Source of the DNA: Baffinella frigidus
Taxonomy: Eukaryota > Cryptophyceae > Cryptomonadales > Baffinellaceae
Assembly: GCA_026770585.1 (NCBI GenBank)
Contig: MU646822.1
Span: 193,363-206,776, forward strand
Reading direction: 5' to 3'
Length of the DNA stretch: 13,414 nucleotides
Positions within the stretch are counted from its first letter, which is position 1, and each line of letters begins with the position of its first letter. Shown here one piece after another: positions 7,301 through 13,300 of this stretch. Made by a program: the position numbers and the translations under genes. Under the pieces are notes generated by a model, which ran no database searches, was not told where the DNA came from, and saw only the letters and a program-made list of their open reading frames with translations.

Positions 7301-10300
7301 TGTGTTCTCGGTCGCGTTTTCTCCAGATGGGAAGCGCGTCGTCAGCGGGTCGGCTGACAACCTCGTCAAGATCTTTGACACCGAGACCGGGGCCGAGGTG
7401 AGCAGCTTTGTGCGATGAGAGGTAGTGTGGGGAGGTGATGGGGGTGCCTTGCGGGCGTTTTCCCCAAAGTTTGCCGTGGAAGTTCATAGATTTCGACGCC
7501 TTCGTCTAGCAAAAATGGCTCCAATCCCCGTACAAATTTTGTATGGGACACGACCATTGACACGATCCTGAAGTGGCTCAAAAGTCCATTGCAGGTATTT
7601 TAGGGTCGCCTCCCAATGTTTGGTACAAAATTTGTACCAGGGCTTGGAGCCATTATTCCTGAACGAAGGCGTCGGAAACTATGAAAGTGGTCTGGGATGA
7701 GGATACCACACAGCGGACTTCGAAGAGATTTTGAACAACCCCTAAGCGATAAGACCTAGGACCCTACGGTAGGCAAACATTAGGAACATAGGGGGGTTCC
7801 TACGGATAAGGTAACGGAAACTTGGGCACTGAATGCCCGAAAATCCCTTCGAAGTCCGCTGTGTGGGTGGCAGGTGCACACGCTCACGGGGCGCTCCATG
7901 TGAATGGGGTGCTGGAGTGAGGTAGCATACCCGCACGGTGGACTACGGACCTTTCATCAAAACTCAACGTGCCCTGTGGGCAGCCAACTTGCACGATTTT
8001 CCAATGCAGCTTTGGTCACGTTCTCGCTAAATCTAGGGGTCCCGAAACCCTCGAAGCCCACAGTGTGGCTTCGGGCTTAGGGCTCGAGATTAGGGCGGAG
8101 GAGAGTGACGTAGAGGTGAGACGCGTAGGCTTGCCCCGAAACCCGCAACGCGGAACCCGAAGCCCGGAACGCGGAACCCGAAACCCGGACCCCTAGACCC
8201 TAAACCCAAGGCGAACCGTACGCCCGAAACACTGAACAGTGAACAGTGATAGACTCAGGGTTGGGGGAGGCGACACCAGACAAGAAGATGTCGAAAGGTC
8301 ACCTACCCAGAGTCGTATATCACCAAGTATACAACGTATACTAAGAGAAACAGCCTGCTGACGCGCATCCGGTATGCAGACCCTGAGGTAGGAGGTGTGG
8401 AGTTAGAATCCTTCCGGAAAATGCTCGAATGAGCGGGCGACACTGGGTATACAGTAATGGCACAATGCGTAGCATGTGCGGCACTGACGCTGACTGTTTG
8501 GCAATAAATGATCGATCGCTGCAGATGCTGAGCTTGGGTGAGCACAACGGCAAGGGCATCTGCCTATGCGCGGGGCTGGAGGACGACAATGGCGACTACT
8601 CAAAGACCAATTCGGTATGCCAGGTATTACATTAATTGCTAAATTAATTGCTAAATTAATTGCTCGAAACGCATACTTTTGGCATCATATTCTGCCTGAA
8701 GTGGCCAAATTGGCAACTTATGACGCCAAAAGTCTGCGTTTCGAGCAATTAAATCAAATACCTGGCGGGATGAAATCCGGCGTGCCAGGTGACTGGTCAC
8801 TCGGACGAAGTGCGCTCGGTTGCGTTCTCTCCTGACGGAAAGCGCGTCGTCAGCGGGTCGACTGACAAGCGCGTGAAGATCTGGGACACCCAGACCGGGG
8901 CCGAGGTGACTAGCTCTGTCCCCCTTTGATTTGGTCTCCCCATCAATTCACCCCCCCCCCCCATTTCACATATGAATTTCCGGGGGGGGGGGGGCAAAAT
9001 TCACCAGATAAAGGGGGGGGGGGGGGGCGAATTAAGGAGGAGCCCAAATCAAGTGGGACAGAGCTAGGGTGCGCATCTTTTGGAAGTGCGTTGACGGTGG
9101 CGAGATCGGCCGGGAAGCGCGTCGTCAGCGGGGCGTTTCTTCTTCAGCCTTGCATGCAGGGTTGGCCTTGCATAATGCCACAAGCTATCGCCAGCGGACC
9201 CCTTAGCCTACGGTGGGAACCTCCCCTCCTCCTACGATGTTTAAAACAAAAAGGTGTTTAGAAGTCGTAGGAGGGGGGCTCCTACCGTAGGCAATCCGTA
9301 GGCTCCAAGTACCTCGCTGGCGTTAGCTTTTTGCATGATGCAAGTGTGTTGAGGCGAGGGTGGGTGGCAGGTGCACACGCTGATCGGTCACTTCCGAGGT
9401 GTGCTGTCGGTCGGCTTCTCTCCTGACGGAAAGCGCGTCGTCAGCGAGTCGAGAGACGAGCGCGTGATTCTCTGGGACGCCAAGACCGGCGCCCAGGTGA
9501 GCATCCTGGCGTGGTCGTTAACAAGGAGGCCGAGACGCGAGAGCTCTCGATGCCCTTTCCACCCCGCCGGGTGGCTGCTGCCGAGCGAGGACGTGACACA
9601 ATTTTAAAGGATTTTAAAAACGTTCACCTGAATTCTCAGGGAAGTGGACTTTTAAAATGAAATAGCTGAGACCGGAGTTCCGGTCGTGGCTTTTAAATGC
9701 ACCCAGGTACGCAGCTTTATCCTGCCGCACGGTGGACTACGAACCTTTCACCAAAAAGTCAACTTGCCTTGAGGCAATTAACTTTCAGGCTTTTTCTACT
9801 GCTAATTGGTCACGTTACACCCTAAAATTCGACCCCGACGAAACCTTAGTAGCCCACCGTGTGGTAGGTCCTTAAGGTTTTGATTTCTCCCAGCATGGGC
9901 GCACACCTCGCCCTTCCGTAGACAGGATCTGCAGAAGCAGCATTGTGTGCTTTCGGTTTATGGGAGTGCGTGGAGGGTAGTGAGTGAGGTGGTGTTTTGC
10001 GGGGGGGGGGTCGCGCACCGGTGCGCCATCCCCCTCCAACCCTGGGTCAGACCCACAACAATCGTTGGTGTGGCACTCTCCTAGAAAACACCCCCACCAC
10101 TACCCTCCACGCACACCAACGGTTGTGGAGGGTAGTGAGATGGGTGGAGGGTAGTGAGATGGGTGGAGGGTAGTGAGATGGGTGGAGGGTAGTGAGATGG
10201 GGGTGTTTTCCGGGTGAGTGTCACTCCGGCACCGGAGTTGTTCTGGCCCTGATCCCTACAGGGAATCACTGCATGGCAACCGACACCTTATCCGTACCCA

Positions 10301-13300
10301 TATGGGTACCCTGCCAAAAGTCATTTTACCGAGAGAAAAAAATATTTTCCTCCAAAAGTGGCCGATTCGCGAAGGAATTTTGTGAACTGACCGCAATTCC
10401 CGATTTCGATCTGGAGATTCCGGGTAGCCAGGGTCCTCTCGATCGCGTAAAGTGGTTGAGCCGCCACGACACGAGTCGAGGTCAGCAGCCGTGGAGGGTG
10501 CAGTACGCTAGACCTGAGGGGAGGCAATCGCAAAAGTTAACCCCCCCTGGGCGCACCGTCAACTTTTGCCAACTTCTCGGAATTTCTGGGATTCTGCCGT
10601 TGAGTTGACTTTTGATTGAGCACCATCACGTCTAAAGTGATTTGCGAAGCGGGGAATTGGAGTGGGGTTTCAGGAGGCCGATATCGAGTGACCTAAGCAC
10701 GTTTTCAAAATCTGAGGCCGGAAATCTGGTCTCAGCTTTTTAATTTTCAAAGTTTATTCCCCTTGGGATTCAGGTGATTCCCCTTGGGATTCAGGGATTC
10801 AGGTCCATTCCCCTTGGGATTCAGGGATTTCAGGTCCATTCCCCTTGGGATTCAGGGATTCAGGTGAAATCATTTAAAATTGTGTCACGTCCTCGCTCGG
10901 CAGCGGGATAGCCGCGGTGGTAGATTGGTTGTGGGAAAACTTGGCCGATTTTCTGAGAAATGTGTTCAGAAATTCACAGCTTTTGCACCAGGACGTGACA
11001 TGAAACCGGTCCATCTAAACGATTCTGGTACAAATTCTGAAAACATTTCTCGTTGAATGCGGCCAAGTTTTCACACAAGCGCTCTAGGTGTTGACGCGTT
11101 TCGAATCTCACCCCGCCGAACATTGAAATTGCATGCTCGGTGACTGGATATTACCGCACAGCGGACTTCGAAGGGATTTTGAATAACCCCTAAGCGATAA
11201 GACCTAGGACCCTACGGTAGGCAACCCGTAGGGACATATGGGGGTTCCTACGGATAAGGTAACGGAAACTCGGCCCATTTTGGGCCGAAACTCCCGTCAT
11301 AGCCCGCTGTGTGGCGTGTAGGTTTTTTTCAAATTGGTGATATTTGCTGTGTTTAAATTCTTTTTTCAAATTGGTGATATTTGCTGTGTTTAAATTTCTG
11401 ATATTTGCTGTGTTTAAATTCATAAGCCAGCAGTAATGTCCGGTCGCCGAGCGTTGAATTTAAATGCTCGACGGGATCAAATCTGCGGTGATTTGCAGGT
11501 GCGCACCACTCGGGAATGCTGGAGGGTCCTATTTATTTGTGGGGTTGTAAATATTTGTACCGGGATAAGGTGTTCCAACCTCGTGACTGGCAAATATATG
11601 GCTACTTACGTGACCAACCAACGAAAGGCTTATCTAGGACCTGTATCGTGAGTAATAAAGAAGAAGAAGAAGAGGTTTGAGGGTTTAGGTGCAGGCTGGG
11701 GCCGTGGTCAGATGGGGCGGGGGTTAACAAGTGTTTTGTACGAGCCTTACGAAACGGGCCCGCCTCGGAAACACTTGTGGGTGGTGTCTGGAGCCCTGAT
11801 GTCCTTTAGGACCTTTAGGTTTTATTACTTCCCAGCATAGTTGACCACTGGGTTTACGGCGGAGCCAAGCCAAACGGGCGCTCACATGTTCCTGCCAATG
11901 AATCCCATGTAAAGGTCACGTCCCAGACGCCACTCGCGTGCCCTCCCAATCAAGTGCGATTGATTGGCATGTGCGATTCATTGGCAGGAACGCACGATGG
12001 AAGGGCACACGAGCGGCGTGACCCGGGTACACCCAAAACCCGTAACCCCAAGCCCTAAACTCTAAACTCAAGACCCTAAACCCTAACTCCCACGCCCCAA
12101 ACCCTAAATCCTAAGCCCTAAACCCTAAGCCCTAAACCCTAAACCCTAAACCCTGAACCCGCAACCCTAAACCCTAAACCCTAAACCCTAAACCCTAAAC
12201 CCTAAACCAGGTACAATTCAGTGGCGACGGGCGCGTCGTCGTGAGCGTCAGCGAAGATGATATGGTGCGAATGCCCATACTGTTAGGATTTGGGGTTTAA
12301 GGTTGGGATTTTGGTGGACATTCGCCACCGCCGGCAAGGATCGTGCCACATAGCAGCGACCAAAGACATTCCCCCCCGGATTCTCGGTGGAAATTCTGGT
12401 TGGAATCCAAGGCAATGGATAAGATGCTGGTGGAAAAATTGTTTTTTAAAACGATTTATTTTTCTAACAAAAAATAACAATTGTTTAGATGGACTGCATC
12501 GATGAAGACCTCGGTGGCTGCTAAGTGGATGCGGCAATGCTGTATGTTTGGCGCCCCGGGTGCCAGAGCCGAGGTGGGCAGCTTTGTAGGAGAGATCAGT
12601 GAGGGTGGTGAGATGATGGGTGTGGGTTGCAGGTTTTCCCAGTGCTGGCGACGCAAAACGTAGTTCACGTCAACTGACTCAACGCGATCCGAAAGCAAAA
12701 ATGCCTTTTCTGCAGATCCTTTCTACGGAAGGGCGTGTCGTTGGGCTATGCTGGGCGAAATCAAAACCTAAAGGACCTAAAGGTGGAGGTCCCGACCTAT
12801 ACCCCTACCCACTCACACACCCGCGCAGGTGCGCTTTTGGGACGTGACACCTTATCACCCCATCCTGGTACAAATATCTACAACCCCATAAATAAATAGG
12901 ATCTTTTCTCGAGTGGTGGGACCTGAGGGTGGAGGTGTTGCAAGGTGCGCTGCTAGGACGTTGCGAGGGTGGTGAGATGATGGGTGTGGGTTGCACGTTC
13001 GACCCCAGTGCTGGCAACTGAAAACGTAGTTCACGTCAACTGACGCGGTGGAGGTGGATCCTCCAGCATTCTCGCGTGGTAGGACCTGAGGGTGGCACCA
13101 CCCCTCCGGGAGGTCGTGTGCTTAATGGCGCTGCCAGCACTGGGAACACCTGCAACCCACAACCATCATCTCTCTAACAAGGCAACTGACGCGGTGGGGG
13201 TGTTGCAAGGTGCGCTTCTGGGACGTCGCGTCCGGCCGCCAGGTTCCACCCTAACCCCTAACCCCTAACCCCTAAACCCTAAACCCTAAACCCTAAACAC

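Larger units (their letters stand above)
9497..12210 (+). other. Intron 9, about 2.7 kb of repeats
   Basis: No WD40 signature (FSPDG or GKRVVSG coding motif) is found between exon 9 and the partial exon at 12211. The interval is filled by elements listed separately: families O, H, E, G, S and T, palindromes, minisatellites and a telomere-like array. Exon 10 lacks the first half of a repeat, so an unrecognised exon may be hidden here, or the gene is broken. Confidence 0.5.

Noticed and set aside
10192-10608. A 138-codon plus-strand frame
   Set aside because: It starts in the minisatellite and ends inside a family E element. No recognisable domain.
10126-10865. CRISPR-like array of regularly spaced repeats
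   Set aside because: The units are contiguous tandem repeats with no variable spacers, and the context is eukaryotic.
12026-12207. A chromosome end
   Set aside because: WD40 coding sequence and more repeats continue to the right, so the CCCTAAA array is interstitial here.
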